From: Parasponia andersonii
Taxonomy: Eukaryota; Streptophyta; Magnoliopsida; Rosales; Cannabaceae
Length of the DNA stretch: 64,000 nt
NCBI GenBank assembly: GCA_002914805.1
Contig: JXTB01000424.1
Location: 219,475 to 283,474, forward strand
Direction: 5' to 3'
Shown: one piece after another, positions 1-11,265 of the stretch
How positions within the stretch are numbered: position 1 is the stretch's first letter
How the letters are laid out: the number at the start of each line of letters is the position of its first letter
Translations under genes and position numbers: made by a program
The notes under the pieces: generated by a model
Seen by the model: the letters and a program-made list of their open reading frames with translations, nothing else
The model's database searches: none
Told to the model about the DNA's origin: nothing

Positions 1-474
1 CAAATAATTTACTCCTAAAAGCTTGAATAAAAGATTGATATTCAATGGTGCGGAGTTCAACTTTAGACAATTGACAAATCAACCTTCTTGTGCCATTTCC
101 TCTTCTCCCAAGTCATCATTCATTTTCCCTCTCTAGTATAATATTTTTTTTTAACTCTCAATCAGACTCTAAAAGTTTATATATAAAGGGTTTCTTAATT
201 TTATTAAAGTGATCAAAATGTCCTTAATTATTTAACTAAACCGTTAGCCTTATTGTCTTTTCGGTTTTCTCTTTTAATTATTCTTTATTTATTATTATTA
301 TTATTATTGAAACATATGGGATATTACAGAATTCTACCTCACTGCACATGCCCGGACACTTCTTTCATATGTATGTTTCAATCCCTATAACATTTTATAC
401 GAGCCGGAAACGAGTTCCTTTCTCAGTTTCCATAAAATTGTTACACTGTTATTGTTTCGGACAATTCATAACAG

Positions 475-808
475 GCATGCAGACTGGAAAGAAGGAAATC
501 AACTAGAAGTTGTGGACCCTTTGTTGAGAGAATCAAACCCAACACAGAAGATTCTAAGATATACATTTATTGGGCTTCTATGTGTCCAGGAAGATCCGGA
601 AGATAGGCCTACCATGTCAAATGTGATTTCCTCACATCAGGGAAGTGAATAAATATCACTTTCTGAGCCGAAACAACCAGCATTTGCTGTGGGCATAGTT
701 GTACCTATTGATCAATCAACCACAGATCCTACCCTTAATGAGCTTAACCCTCAATGGGCTTACCGTTTCTGCCATTTTACCACGCTGATTATTGATGTTA
801 ATCCATAA
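475..808 (+). pseudogene. CRK-type receptor kinase, isolated last exon (pseudogene)
   Basis: This is a remnant of the last kinase exon of a cysteine-rich receptor-like kinase. It follows a splice-acceptor-like ACAG at 471-474. The reading frame gives kinase subdomains X-XI, with a WKEG motif, [14 protein letters not shown] and RPTMSNV, in the same order as the last exon of the intact CRK gene downstream. It is broken in two ways. About two bases are missing near the start, where the family has A-W-R-x-W and only A-x-x-W can be read. An in-frame TAA at 650-652 interrupts it just before the conserved LSEPKQPAF tail, and the frame then stays open to a TAA at 806-808. No earlier exons are visible in the 474 bases to its left. 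It is best read as the 3' end of a dead tandem paralogue; a gene continuing left of the window cannot be excluded, but the internal stop argues against function. Confidence 0.85.
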
Positions 809-1085
809 ATTTATGCAATAAAGTTGTGTACATAATTAGAAGATTGTTAACATATAACATCTTTTTCTTCCTATTGGTTTTAATCCACAGGTTTATGTAA
901 TAAAGTTGTGTACATAATTAGAAGATTGTTAACATATGACAGCTTTTTCGTCCTATTGGTTTTAATCCAGAGGTTTATGCAATAAAGTTGTGTACGTAAT
1001 TAGAAGACGCTAAAATTTGATTTTTTTTATGGTAATTATGCAATTAAGTTAAGTACGTAATTAGAAGATGAGAAAATTTGATTTT
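799..1085. repeat. 82-bp tandem repeat with a degenerate 61-bp extension
   Basis: The segment beginning AATCCA recurs at 800, 882 and 964, a period of 82 bases with few differences. Each copy holds AATAAAGTTGTGTAC and AATTAGAAGA. A further related unit starts near 1037 with a 61-base period. The repeat begins at the stop of the CRK pseudo-exon, so it lies in what was its 3' untranslated region. No coding potential is visible. Confidence 0.85.
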
Positions 1086-3922
1086 TTATGATAATTTTTC
1101 AAAAAAAAAAAAAAGAAAAATCTTAGAATTTGAAATTATTCTGAAAAATTCCAGATTTAATTATAAAAATACTATTTTTTATTAATTGATAAGATACTTA
1201 AAGTAACTAGTCTAGTTACCTACTTCAAGAAACTAGATTAATTATTCTAAGTAACCTAACTAGCTACCTCGAATGCTATTGAAAAATAACAATTTTGAAG
1301 GCAAATGGTACTTTTCTAAATAGTTTTTATACGTGTTATTTTTCTAATAATACTTTTAAAAAGTAATATTTTCTAAATCTATTAGGAAATTTTCAAAAAA
1401 ATCATCCCATCTTAGATTTCAATTTTTGGTACTTCAGACCTGAAATTTTGTAAAAAAAAAGCTTAGAAGATTGTTAACAAAGAATATCTTTTTCTTTTTC
1501 TTTCAATTTCTCAAAGGGGTGAATATCTTTTTTCTTGTTCTTTCTATTTCCCAAAGGGGTGAGTTGGAAGAAGGGCCTCTTTTGAAACACTCTTACAAAA
1601 AGATTTATGTTTTTAATTTCTTTATAAAATAACCGTTTTCGACAATATTTGACCACGCCCAATTCCATAATTCAATGCTCAATATCATACTACTATAAAA
1701 AAGAATATTTTGCAAGGAGTTTTAAAACATTAGTCTTTTGTTAAAACACACCCGTAAAAGGTCTATATCGACTAATTTCTCATGTTTTATAAATTACCCT
1801 TCTTTTTCTTTGTTTTTGTTAATACCGAGTAGTGATATAAATGGTGCAGTGTTTCAAATTTTCACTGAAGGACATCTTTCTCATAATAATAATAATAATA
1901 AAGAAAAAGTTAATTTTCTTAGTCTTTATGTTGATATTTTGTCAGATACTCAACTTAATTTCTCCGTGAAGTTTATAAGAAGTATCGCAATCACTTAGAA
2001 AAAATGAAGAGTTTATATATTGACAGTCCTTATTAATTCTACACTCTCCAATTTTAGTTCATGAATTTCAGTTGTACCCTTCGTAGTCCTGAACTCTTTA
2101 CTTGTGCTATTGGGCCATTCCTTTTTTATTTTTTTTGTTAAAGTACTAATAAAAGAAAATTTGTGGACCTTACATTAAATCTGCACGATGGAAATCACTT
2201 ACTTTTTCTTTTCGTTTCTTACATTAAATGAAATTTATTATGCAAAGGAACTCACTCTTTTTTTCCTTCTAGTTTAAATTTTTATTATTTTTGGTTGTTG
2301 TGTTCTAGTTGCTAGCAATACTTAATTAAAATAAACAAATAAAATTGTTTTAGGAGTTTTCAAAATTCAGAAATTAAGAATACTAATTAGTATAAATTAC
2401 ATTAACATTAGTACGATATTGAAATTTTCAAAATAAGATATAAATACGACCAAATTTGGTTCAAAAACATTAAAAAAGAGATTAAAAAGTATCAACTTGG
2501 TGCCAATATATATTTTTGAAAAGTTATGGATTTAAATCTTCTATTATTACCCTTTACATGGAAATTTTATGCTTTTCCATAGCTAGTACTATATGTAAAG
2601 AGTTCACGGACAAACCGATACTAATTTTGATAGTAAAATTAAGGAATTTATCAGTATCTTTTCTTAGATTTAATATAATCTAACTATGCTTTAAAACAAA
2701 TAACATATAAGATCAAATGCAGAAATAACCTTAAGGATCATAGTAGCTTCAGCTATTGACACTCTGTTTTGATATTTATTATTTTTTTTGAGTATTTGTA
2801 CTTCTAAACTTTATGGAATCTCTCAGAGATGATGTATTTTCTTTTAAAGAAAACTGAGATTCTCAAGCTTAAGGATTGATACAATTCTCTTCGGCATTTA
2901 TAGATATTTCTCATCAAAATATATCTGAAGGTTGAGTTGATGGGCAGTGGCTCGCGAAGCCATTATCAATATAAAAAAAAAAACAGAAAATAATTGATAA
3001 TTAGATAAAATAGGGCACCTAAGCATATAATAGACTATTATCTGAAAGGGAACATATTTAACTCAAAATGAACAAATAATAGTTAGATTAATTTATATAT
3101 AAATTCATAATAACTTTTTTATATAAAAATGCAAAATGAATACAATTTTTCAGTTATTATATTTTCATCATATTATTATCTCTCAAGTCCAAGTCGTAAC
3201 AACATATCCACGGAAAATAATATTTTCTCCATGCTGTTCTTTTTTAGTGATTGATTTATATCATCTAATGACCTAATTTCTTTTCATTGGTTACATTAAC
3301 CTAATAACCTTAAAAAAACAAAGGAAAGAAAAAAAAAACTTTCTTTTTTCCCCCTTAATTCTTTGAATTTATTTTTCATTTCTTTTCCTTTTCCTATATA
3401 TTTCCTCCCTCCATCGGAAGAATCGTTCTAATTTTCTTCCAAACTAACTCGACTTATAATATCTACCATGTATATACAATAGCACAATATGATAATTTTG
3501 AAATTTTCTTAACAGAAATGATGTGTAAATTAGGATCAAAACAACGATCATACCAGTTTAGATTAACTTTTCAAGCGGTTTCTATTATGAAGACAAAAAT
3601 TATGATATATGTCGAATTTTTAAGTGGCTTTCGAGTGTTTTCTCATCAATCATTCCCCAGAGCTGGGAATCTTTTAATATGTGAATTGTTTAAGATTTTG
3701 TAGGCGGGGTTTGGGACAAATTCCTCATGCATTAATAACTTAATTATTATCTTCAATACCACCCCGCGGATTGACAATTGACATTTCATGGATATTTTTT
3801 TTAATATGTACATTAATTGTACTCAATGCATTGATAGGTTTGGAGTTTAATGATGCCCCGCTGGGTATTTCTACTTTGTTCAGAAAAAAATATGACTATA
3901 AGAATATATATATATATATAGA
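1086..3922. other. AT-rich intergenic spacer, no gene recognised
   Basis: This stretch is AT-rich with homopolymer runs. Short open frames (for example at 1474-1668, 1738-1998 and 3518-3703) show no recognisable motif, splice structure or codon pattern. I see no transposon coding sequence, RNA gene or paired LTR ends here. Confidence 0.6.
3903..3920. repeat. (TA)n microsatellite
   Basis: This run of alternating TA abuts the left end of the MITE-like element. A (TA)-rich flank is common at such insertions. Confidence 0.8.
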
Positions 3923-4134
3923 GGTTGCTAATTAGTTTTTTTTCTATAGATATTCAGATATTTTTTTTTAGCTGTTAGATTATCTTCTAATAGTTCTCTA
4001 ACGATTACAATAAAATATATGAAAAGACGTACATTATTAATATTTTTTTCATTCTCTTATTTTTTAATATAAAAAAATATAAATATTTTCATGAGCAAAA
4101 ATAATATCTATACACCAAGTAAAAAAATTATCTA

Positions 4135-4140
<6 letters not shown>
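3923..4140 (+). mobile_element. MITE-like element, copy A
   Basis: This non-coding segment of about 220 bp is related to the reverse complement of 48990-49228. Shared blocks occur in the same order: GGTTGC-CAAT-like end, a T-run, a second T-run followed by AGC-GTTA, ATATGAAAAG-CGT, a TTTTTAATATAAAAA block, and an end rich in A. The left end, GGTTGCTAATTAG, resembles the terminal inverted repeat of copy B. The right end dissolves into a TA microsatellite and looks truncated. No transposase is encoded, as expected for a MITE. I cannot assign the superfamily. Confidence 0.6.

Positions 4141-4166
<26 letters not shown>
4137..4166. repeat. (TA)n microsatellite
   Basis: About 15 alternating TA units lie directly at the right edge of MITE copy A. 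Confidence 0.9.
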
Positions 4167-5268
4167 CGCCTTTTGCAGCCAAAGACTATCCCAATGTCTC
4201 ACATATGTATTTTTCATTATTGACATTGCTTTTCTTATAAAGTTCTCACGTGAATCACAATTCAAATTGGGACTGGACTTTTTACCTTTTGGTGGAATTT
4301 GATGCTGGCAAGAAACACGAAGATATTATTTTAGTGCAAAGACTTCAGTAAAGCGGATCGAAAGCTAGCCACCTACAATAGTAGAAAAAATATATTATAA
4401 ACAGAAAGCAAAACTGAATTTCTCCAATCCAAGGACTATAAGTTGCCAAATCCCAAATTGATTAATAGTTTCATATTGCAAAATGATTTTAATAGAACAT
4501 TTATTTGTTCAAAAAGATTAATTTGCAAAATGCCTTGTTGGTCGTTTACCGCAAATGAATTTCTCGTAGTTAACGTTTTTATTTGAAAGCCGTAGTTAAC
4601 TTTAAGTGTTAATTTGAAGAGATTTTTGGCTCATGACTACTTAAGTACTTGTCATTTTCTCATAATATATTTAATGAAGGACTTACATATTACACCAATA
4701 AATGATAGCCGCCTTGCACGACCCATTTGGTCTTGGTCTTGGTCTTTCTTTCTAAAAGTAAAAACATTATTTTGTTAATTTCACTTTTTTGTTATTGTCA
4801 TTTTGGCGAACTTCTCAGCTCTGTGTCCTAACAAGTCTGTATCCCTTTCTCATAAGTATTAAGGGAAAAAAAATGATATCTATATATGCCACTATAATTA
4901 AAGTCAAATTCAACCACTATAGTTTGTTCTTTTGGGAAAGCCACTAATGTATTGAAACTACATGGAAGGAGAAGAAAGATAATTATTTGACAAAGGACGA
5001 GAATGAAGCATTACCTTTAGCAGGTTCACTCGGATATGCTGACATTTTCGTAAAGCAACTTTGAAATTGTCATTTCCTGGTTTATTAATGAATCTATAGG
5101 TAGGGAGGTCTATAGGACGTCAAAAAGCATTTACCTGATAAGAATCAATGCACCAATTTGTATTATTCGTGGGGTATAGTATAGTAACATCACCATATAA
5201 TAAAGCTAGAAAACGAAACGTGGAACACCTCCACTTTTTTTTAAAAAAATTTTAAAAGACGCTAAATA

Positions 5269-5300
<32 letters not shown>

Positions 5301-5909
5301 GCTTTGTCTGCATTATTATATTCTTCCGCCCTTTATATTGTTTTTTAAACCACTATAGCCGATAGGGGATTCATATACGAAACTTTAGACACGTAATCTC
5401 ATTGGATTTAAGTTATAAACCCATAATGGGTCATAATTAAACTCATAAAAATAAAGAAAGTGTTTATTTTCTCTATCCATTCATTTGTTTGATTACACAA
5501 TCATAACAAAAATTTTGGTGGATTCATTAGGAGATAACTAATTTATTCCTCTCCAAATCCTGCCGGTTTATGATTCTATCACTACGGCTCAGTAAATAAC
5601 CTGCTTTACGTGTAATAATCTTTCTGTACAATTTTTTTTCCAATAAAATAAATGGAAGTAGTCTTTTTCTTTGTATGATTTCTTCTTAGGTAGATCCAAA
5701 TGCGCTTCAAGATTTCAAACTTAGGAATAAACACAAAACACAGAAGGAAACATAATGGAAAAACAAATCAATTACCATTGAGAATTTATCTTCTTTTCAA
5801 GTTTTTACAACATCGATCATTGTAAAGTAAGAAAGCTTTCCATTTATTTCTATAAGCTCACTGGTTTAGTTGAGACTAACAAAGACTTATATTTACCGAG
5901 AGTTACACG
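4167..5909. other. AT-rich intergenic spacer with a TA microsatellite
   Basis: No gene is recognised here. A (TA)n microsatellite lies at about 5277-5300. The rest is AT-rich sequence without long open frames, up to the left LTR of Copia-1. Confidence 0.6.
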
Positions 5910-6285
5910 TGTTGGAAATAGGAGATTTTTTAAGGTTAGAAAAGCTTGAGAGGCTAAGAGAAAAGCTAGAGAGAATTTTGATGGAAAAGAAGAACTTATA
6001 TTACTACTCGAATTGCTTCTTTTTGACTTGATATAAAATTTGAAGAGGAGCACTCTATTTATACTACTCTAAGGATGATTCTAGATGGTGTAAGAATAGT
6101 CTATCCAATCTCTAACAACTTAATTAATTATACTAACTAGTAAATATAAGAATACTCTAGAACTTGGACATTAAATTATGGGCTATTATACACACACAAA
6201 ATAAGCCCAACTCACAATACAAGACCAAATAACTAAATTATTTATCTATGGCCCAATGGGTCACAAATAAGTTTATTTTCTAACC
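5910..6285 (-). repeat. Copia-1 3' LTR (left)
   Basis: It starts TGTTGGAAATAGGAG on the plus strand and ends about TTTATTTTCTAAC. It aligns along its full length with 12363-12739, including GGGCTATTATACACACACAAAATAA. In minus orientation this is the 3' LTR. Confidence 0.88.
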
Positions 6286-6296
6286 CCCCCTTAAAC
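6285..6296 (-). promoter_or_regulatory. Copia-1 polypurine tract
   Basis: On the minus strand a purine run reading about TTTAAGGGGGGG lies immediately before the 3' LTR. This is the expected position of the plus-strand primer in LTR retrotransposons. Confidence 0.7.
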
Positions 6297-6299
6297 TTG

Positions 6300-9200
6300 A
6301 TTTGTGACATCTACTAAATTTCTTAACTTGAGAAAATTTTCATACTTTAGTGGTTTGGTGAAAATATTTGTCACTTAGTATTAAGTCTTCACATATTTTA
6401 GTTGCACATCCTTTCTTACAACACATTCTCTTATGTAACGGTAGTGGTTATCGATGTGCTTGTTTCTATCATGGAAGATAAGATTCTTTGCCAAAGCAAT
6501 TGATGATTCATTGTCAATATAGATCTCAGTGGGTTTATTCTGCAGAATGTATAGTTCCTTCAATAAGTTTCTTAGCCCAATTACATGACAGGCACATGAT
6601 GTCGTTGTAACATACTCTGCTTCACAACTTGAAAGTGTGATGATCGGTTGCTTCTTAGACATTTATATGAAAGCAGTGTCTCCTATGAAGAATGTAAAAT
6701 CACTTATACTCTTTCGATCATCTAAGTCTCCACTCTAATCATTTTCACTATAATCCATAAGATTATAGTTATTAGATGATAAATATCGTAAGCCAAAGTT
6801 AGTTGTACTTTTAATATATCGAAGAATTCTCTAGGAAACTTTCAATTAAGTAGTTGTTAGAGATTCTATATAATGAATGACCAGGCCTATCGCATAGAGA
6901 ATGTTAAGTCTTGTATAATTCAGGTAGCGCAAACTTCTAACTAAGCTCTTGTAGAGTGTTGGACCCTCCTTTTCTCCTTCATCATGCTTTGATAGTTTGA
7001 CTTCAAATTCGATCGGTGTATTGACAACCTTGCAATCATTCATTTTAAACTTTTTGATGATCTCCTTGGTGTAACCTTTTGTGAAATGAAAATTATATCT
7101 TCTTCTTACTTCACTTATATGTCAAGATAGTAACACATGAGTTTGATGTCGGTCAACTTGAACTCCTTTATTATTGTTTTTTTAAATTCTTCATACATAA
7201 ATGAATTACTCTCTATGAAATTCAAGTCATCGACATAGACGTACACAATCAAGATATCTCTATCTTTTACTTTGATGTACAACATATGCTCATAAAGACA
7301 TTTAATGAAGTTGTTATCTTAGAAGTAATTATCGATTCAGCTATTCCATACTCTTGGTGCTTGCTTTAACCCGTAAAGAGCAATCTTCAACTTTAAACCT
7401 TGTCTTCTTGTCCCTTAATCTCGTACCTAGATGGTTGCTCTATATAAACCTCCTCTTCAAGGACTCCATTTAAGAAAGTAGACTTGACATCTATTTGATG
7501 AATTTTCTATTTATTTTGACAGCCAATGAGATGATCAATCTTACCGTTTCTAGACGAGTGATAGGAGCAAATATCTCATCCTAGACTTACCTTATAGCTC
7601 TCCACTTCTTCTTTAGTATTCTTTTTAGCCCTATAAACCCATTTCACACTGATTACTGTGTGCTTCTTTGGAAGTATAGTAAGCTCTCATATATCATTCT
7701 TTGTGATCGTCTTTATTTCTTCATCCATCACATCTCGCCATTTTTTACTTTGAATAGCTTCATCAAAGTTTAATAGTTCGTAATCAGCAAGAAGGCAAAA
7801 GATAGTCAAGTCGTTTTGATTCTCAGTCACCTCATATATCTCTTGTAAGCTCTTTAATCTTGGTATCCTTTTACGTGAACTACTGCTTGAAGACAATCTT
7901 GGTATTATTTCTTGGTAAATGCTTACCATTAGTGAAGTAAATGGGATAACATGCTCTTGCGGTTCTTCTCTTACTTGCTCCACTCTTTATTGCTCGCTTT
8001 CTTCTTCAATGTATGGTAGGAAGTCATAATTTCCCTATTGTGTGTTCCATTTCCGATGCTTTCTTCGTCAAAATCAATATCGTGACTAATAATGGTCTTG
8101 CCATTGCTTAGATTATAGAGCTTGTAGCCTTTTGAGTTAGAGTCGTAGCCGATGAAGATAAACTTCTCACTTTTATCGTAAAGCTTAGTTTTCTTTTCAT
8201 CAGGTACGTGAGCATAAGCTTTGCTTCTAAACACTCTTAGGTGAGAAATCCCAGGTTTTCTTCCACTCCAAGCTTCTTGTAGCGTCTTTCCCTATACGCT
8301 TCTTGTTGGAGAGCGATTTGATAGGTAAACTATACAAGCTACAGCTTCAGCTTAAAACTCCTACAGTATTCCTTTGCTCTTGAGCATGCTTCGAGATGTG
8401 TCTACGATTGTTCTATTCTTCCTTTATATGACACCATTTTATTGGAGAGATCTTGATTGTTCTATTCTTCCTTTATATGACACCATTTTATTGGAGAGAT
8501 CTTGGTACTATTAAAGGATGGTAGATGCCATTGTCTTTACAATACTTCTGGAACTCATGGAATGTGAATTTTTCTCCTCTATCAGATCTCATTGCCTTGA
8601 TACTTCGACCACTTTCCTTTTCAACAAGTTCTTTAAACTTCTTAAATTTTTCGAACACTTATGATTTTTGTCTCAAGAAATACACCCAGGTTTTTCTTGA
8701 AAATCATCGATAAAAAGAATAAAATAGTTACTATTACTGAGAGAACTTGGTCTTATTAGACCACACATATCAGTATGTATGAACTCAAGTGGTTTATGGT
8801 CTTAGGAACTTGATTCTCTTGGAAAACTTCTTCTGAATTGTTTTCCTAGTAAGCATCCTTCACATAATTAGTCCAGTTGAATGATGAAAGGTAGACCTCG
8901 AACCATCTCCTTCTTTGCTAATAATTATAGGCTGCTAAAATTGAGATGTCTAAACCTTAGATGCCAAAGCCATGATGAATCTTTATAGCAAGCCTTTAGA
9001 CGCTTTGCTATATCATTTTGAATGTGTACCAAGAACATTTTGTTTCATACCATTAGCACTTTGTGATTAACTTGTTTCTATTATCTCTTAAAGAAACATT
9101 ATTTTCTTTCATGTGAATATTATAACTTTTCTCTAAGAGTTGGTCAAGACTTAAGATATTACTCTTCATGTTAAACACGTAGTAAATGTTTGAAATAAAC

Positions 9201-9420
9201 TGATGTTCTCCATTTCTCAAATGTATGAGAATTTTATTGTTGCCCTTTTACTACTACCTTTGAATCATCTCCAGATGAAAGATTCTCAGTCACTGACTCG
9301 TCAAGCTCTATGAACATATTTCTTCTTCTACACATATAATTGCTTGCTTCATTGTCAAGGTATCATATATTTTCTTGCGCCCATTAGTCTCCTTGCATAC
9401 TAACAACAACATATCTTCCT
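6300..9420 (-). pseudogene. Copia-1 pol: integrase, reverse transcriptase, RNase H (decayed)
   Basis: Read on the minus strand, this region encodes in order the integrase (about 9400-8240), the reverse transcriptase (about 8000-6700) and RNase H (6662-6381). The integrase retains KAMRSDRGEKF and HPLIVP blocks. The reverse transcriptase keeps the YVDDL catalytic motif at 7224-7238. RNase H retains TLSSCEAEY, DNESSIALAKN and HDRNKHID. These are the signature Copia blocks in the correct Copia order, integrase before reverse transcriptase. Several stops and frameshifts break the frame, for example between 6662 and 6846 and around 7500-7680, and a 49-bp tandem duplication lies in the integrase at 8406-8503. 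No functional polyprotein can be read. Confidence 0.88.
8406..8503. repeat. 49-bp tandem duplication in Copia-1 integrase
   Basis: The block from GATTGTTCTATTCTTCC to GGAGAGATCTT occurs twice in direct succession, at 8406 and 8455, nearly without difference. Its length is not a multiple of three, so it shifts the integrase frame. It is a local replication-slippage type event after insertion. Confidence 0.9.
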
Positions 9421-9775
9421 CTTGTCTTTTATTTTCGACATAGTTGGCTCTCTCTTACATTATTCTGCATTACACCTATATTGGAGCTCTACATTCGAAA
9501 GCATAATGACCATATCTCTGATAATTGTGACACTTGATTTGGGACTTGTCATGCTAACACCATGGGTTACCTCTTCCATGGACTCTTGTCAAACTTTCTC
9601 TTCTATCTTCATTTTCATAATTGTTGTTCAAGCATACTCTTCCTCCTCTTCTAGGTCCGTGACCTCTTCCTTGGCCACGACCTCTTCTATTTTCTCTTCC
9701 ATTACCGAAATCTTCTTCTTTTTCTTGGAGTTGAGTCTTAAGGAGCTGCTCATTAAAATTTACGTCTTCTTTATC
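9421..9775 (-). pseudogene. Copia-1 gag, C-terminal part with degenerate zinc knuckle
   Basis: The minus strand encodes KEDVNFNEQLLKTQLQ, then an Arg/Gly-rich RGRGQGRG tract, then a CCHC knuckle at about 9535-9489. In the knuckle the second Cys is Tyr (C-H-N-Y-x4-H-x4-C). This is the C-terminal nucleic-acid-binding part of a Copia gag. Its N-terminal half lies 1.5 kb to the right, at 11270-12060, beyond the inserted AARE fragment. The plus-strand open frame 9422-9835 is only the antisense shadow of this gag. Confidence 0.82.
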
Positions 9776-9928
9776 TCGTATCAGCCCTACAGACTCAGAT
9801 TTTTCGTGGAATGTTCTTTCATTGGATGGGGATAATATTATTGCTGGTAGCATCAAATGCTGATATTTACCAATACCTTAGTGTATCAGATAGGGAGAGG
9901 TGAAATGATGTTCTATTTCTGATTTTGT

Positions 9929-9967
<39 letters not shown>

Positions 9968-10802
9968 CGGAATTCTTGATAAAGCAACTGAAAATGCTTC
10001 ATGGAGTTGGTTGAATGTATCGAGCCCCATATTTAAATGCTCTGAGAAGGTAAATTTATTTTCCTTGTATAAGATTTTAAAGTTTGTTCTGCATATTTAA
10101 GGTTATGACAAATGCTAAGAATCCAACCATTGAATGATTAATCTTCAGGTTAAATCTTTGCTGTCAAATTGTCAGTTTGAGATAATAAAGATTACAGTGA
10201 AGGACGTTTCTGATAACTTGACTGAAGGTAATACCTGGCATTTTGATTTCTTACTAACCTCAGGCATTCCATAACATGCACAGTCGGTTCATGTATTTTA
10301 GACTGACATCTTTGATAAGTCCAACAAGTTTCATGCCACATATCTGAATTTTATTTCCCTTACCTTTCCCGATTGAGTTCTTTTACAACAAATAAATGAG
10401 AATATTTCTACACTGACATCTTTGATAAGTCCAAAAAGTTTCATGCCACATATCTGAATTTTATTTCCCTTACCTTTCCCGATTGAGTTCTTTTACAACA
10501 AATAAATGAGAACATTTCTACGTGCTATAACATATGCGTCTTTTACCTTTGCTGTTAATTGTTATTTTTCCTTTTTGCTGAAAAGTAATTTGTTCTTGTT
10601 TCCTGCATCTTTTTAATATTGCAGGAGCGAGGAGACCTTTTGAAGCTATCTTTGTGTCGTCCAACACTAAGATAAATGATGCATGTGAACCTCTGATAGT
10701 AGTGCTTCATGGTGGGCCCCATTCTGTGTCAGTGACAAGCTTTTCAAAGTCCTTGGCGTTTCTCTCTTCAATTGGATTCAACTTGTTGATTGTAAATTAT
10801 AG
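9776..10802 (+). pseudogene. AARE: Acylamino-acid-releasing enzyme gene fragment captured in Copia-1
   Basis: Four consecutive exons of a plant acylaminoacyl-peptidase (a prolyl-oligopeptidase-family serine peptidase that removes N-acylated residues from peptides) can be read on the plus strand. They are about 9776-9837 (ending SLDGDNIIA), about 9928-10050 (SSSPVDVPQIKYG to CSEK), about 10149-10229 (VKSLLSNCQFEIIKI to EG) and about 10625-10802 (ARRPFEAIFVSS to LLIVNYR). Introns with GT and AG borders separate them. The last exon includes the conserved LIVVLHGGPHSVS block that precedes the catalytic serine region in this family. The catalytic Ser, Asp and His segments are absent, so it cannot be an active peptidase. 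Retained introns mean capture as genomic DNA, not as spliced RNA. It lies opposite in strand to the surrounding gag. Confidence 0.85.
10302..10521. repeat. 110-bp tandem duplication in an AARE intron
   Basis: ACTGACATCTTTGATAAGTCC begins at 10302 and again at 10412. The two 110-base copies differ at only a few positions, so this is a recent duplication compared with the decay of the surrounding Copia. Confidence 0.92.
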
Positions 10803-11265
10803 GTAAGATTTTATACCTTGTGATTTTATAGAGCAGATTCAGTGATTTTATACCTGGTGATCTCTCTTTATCCCCTGGCTGGTGTACTTAAAAAGCATGG
10901 TGAATCTTTGAGCGGATTAGCCTTGGTAAAAGTCATATCCTTCTTACCCCCATTTCTCTGAAATACTTACAATTTAGATTTCACCAATCCCATAAATATG
11001 CCATCATAGATTACTCAATAGAGTCCATGAAAAGGCTATTGATATGAGAAGTCAAACTTCATTTGTGAAATTATAATGAACAATTATTAGTAAAGGTGTT
11101 TGTTAAAATAGTTTAAAATAAATATTTTAGGAAACTAACTCACCTCTATCTGGTTCAAGATGAGATTAATATCTTCTTTCTTCACATCTTTTCACATTGG
11201 GATAGAGACAGGAATGGTGTCTCTAACCGTTTTGGTAAGAATATTCAAGAACATCTTGCCATAGT
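10803..11265. other. AARE intron remainder and unidentified insert tail
   Basis: After the donor GTAAG at 10803 the AARE intron runs on without a recognisable next exon. On the minus strand about 11140-11265 can be read as an open stretch with MFLNILTKTVRDTIPVSIP, ending at a possible donor GTGAGT near 11140. I do not recognise it with confidence. It could be a second captured exon, because Copia gag resumes only to the right of about 11265 with LLDSLQ. Confidence 0.4.

Noticed and set aside
5850-6053. 67-codon minus-strand open frame with a relative at 12291-12506
   Set aside because: The similarity of the two frames is explained by the Copia-1 LTR pair. They are not a gene family.
9422-9835. 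137-codon plus-strand open frame
   Set aside because: It is antisense to Copia-1 gag (zinc knuckle and Arg/Gly-rich tract on the minus strand) and runs into the AARE fragment in a wrong frame.
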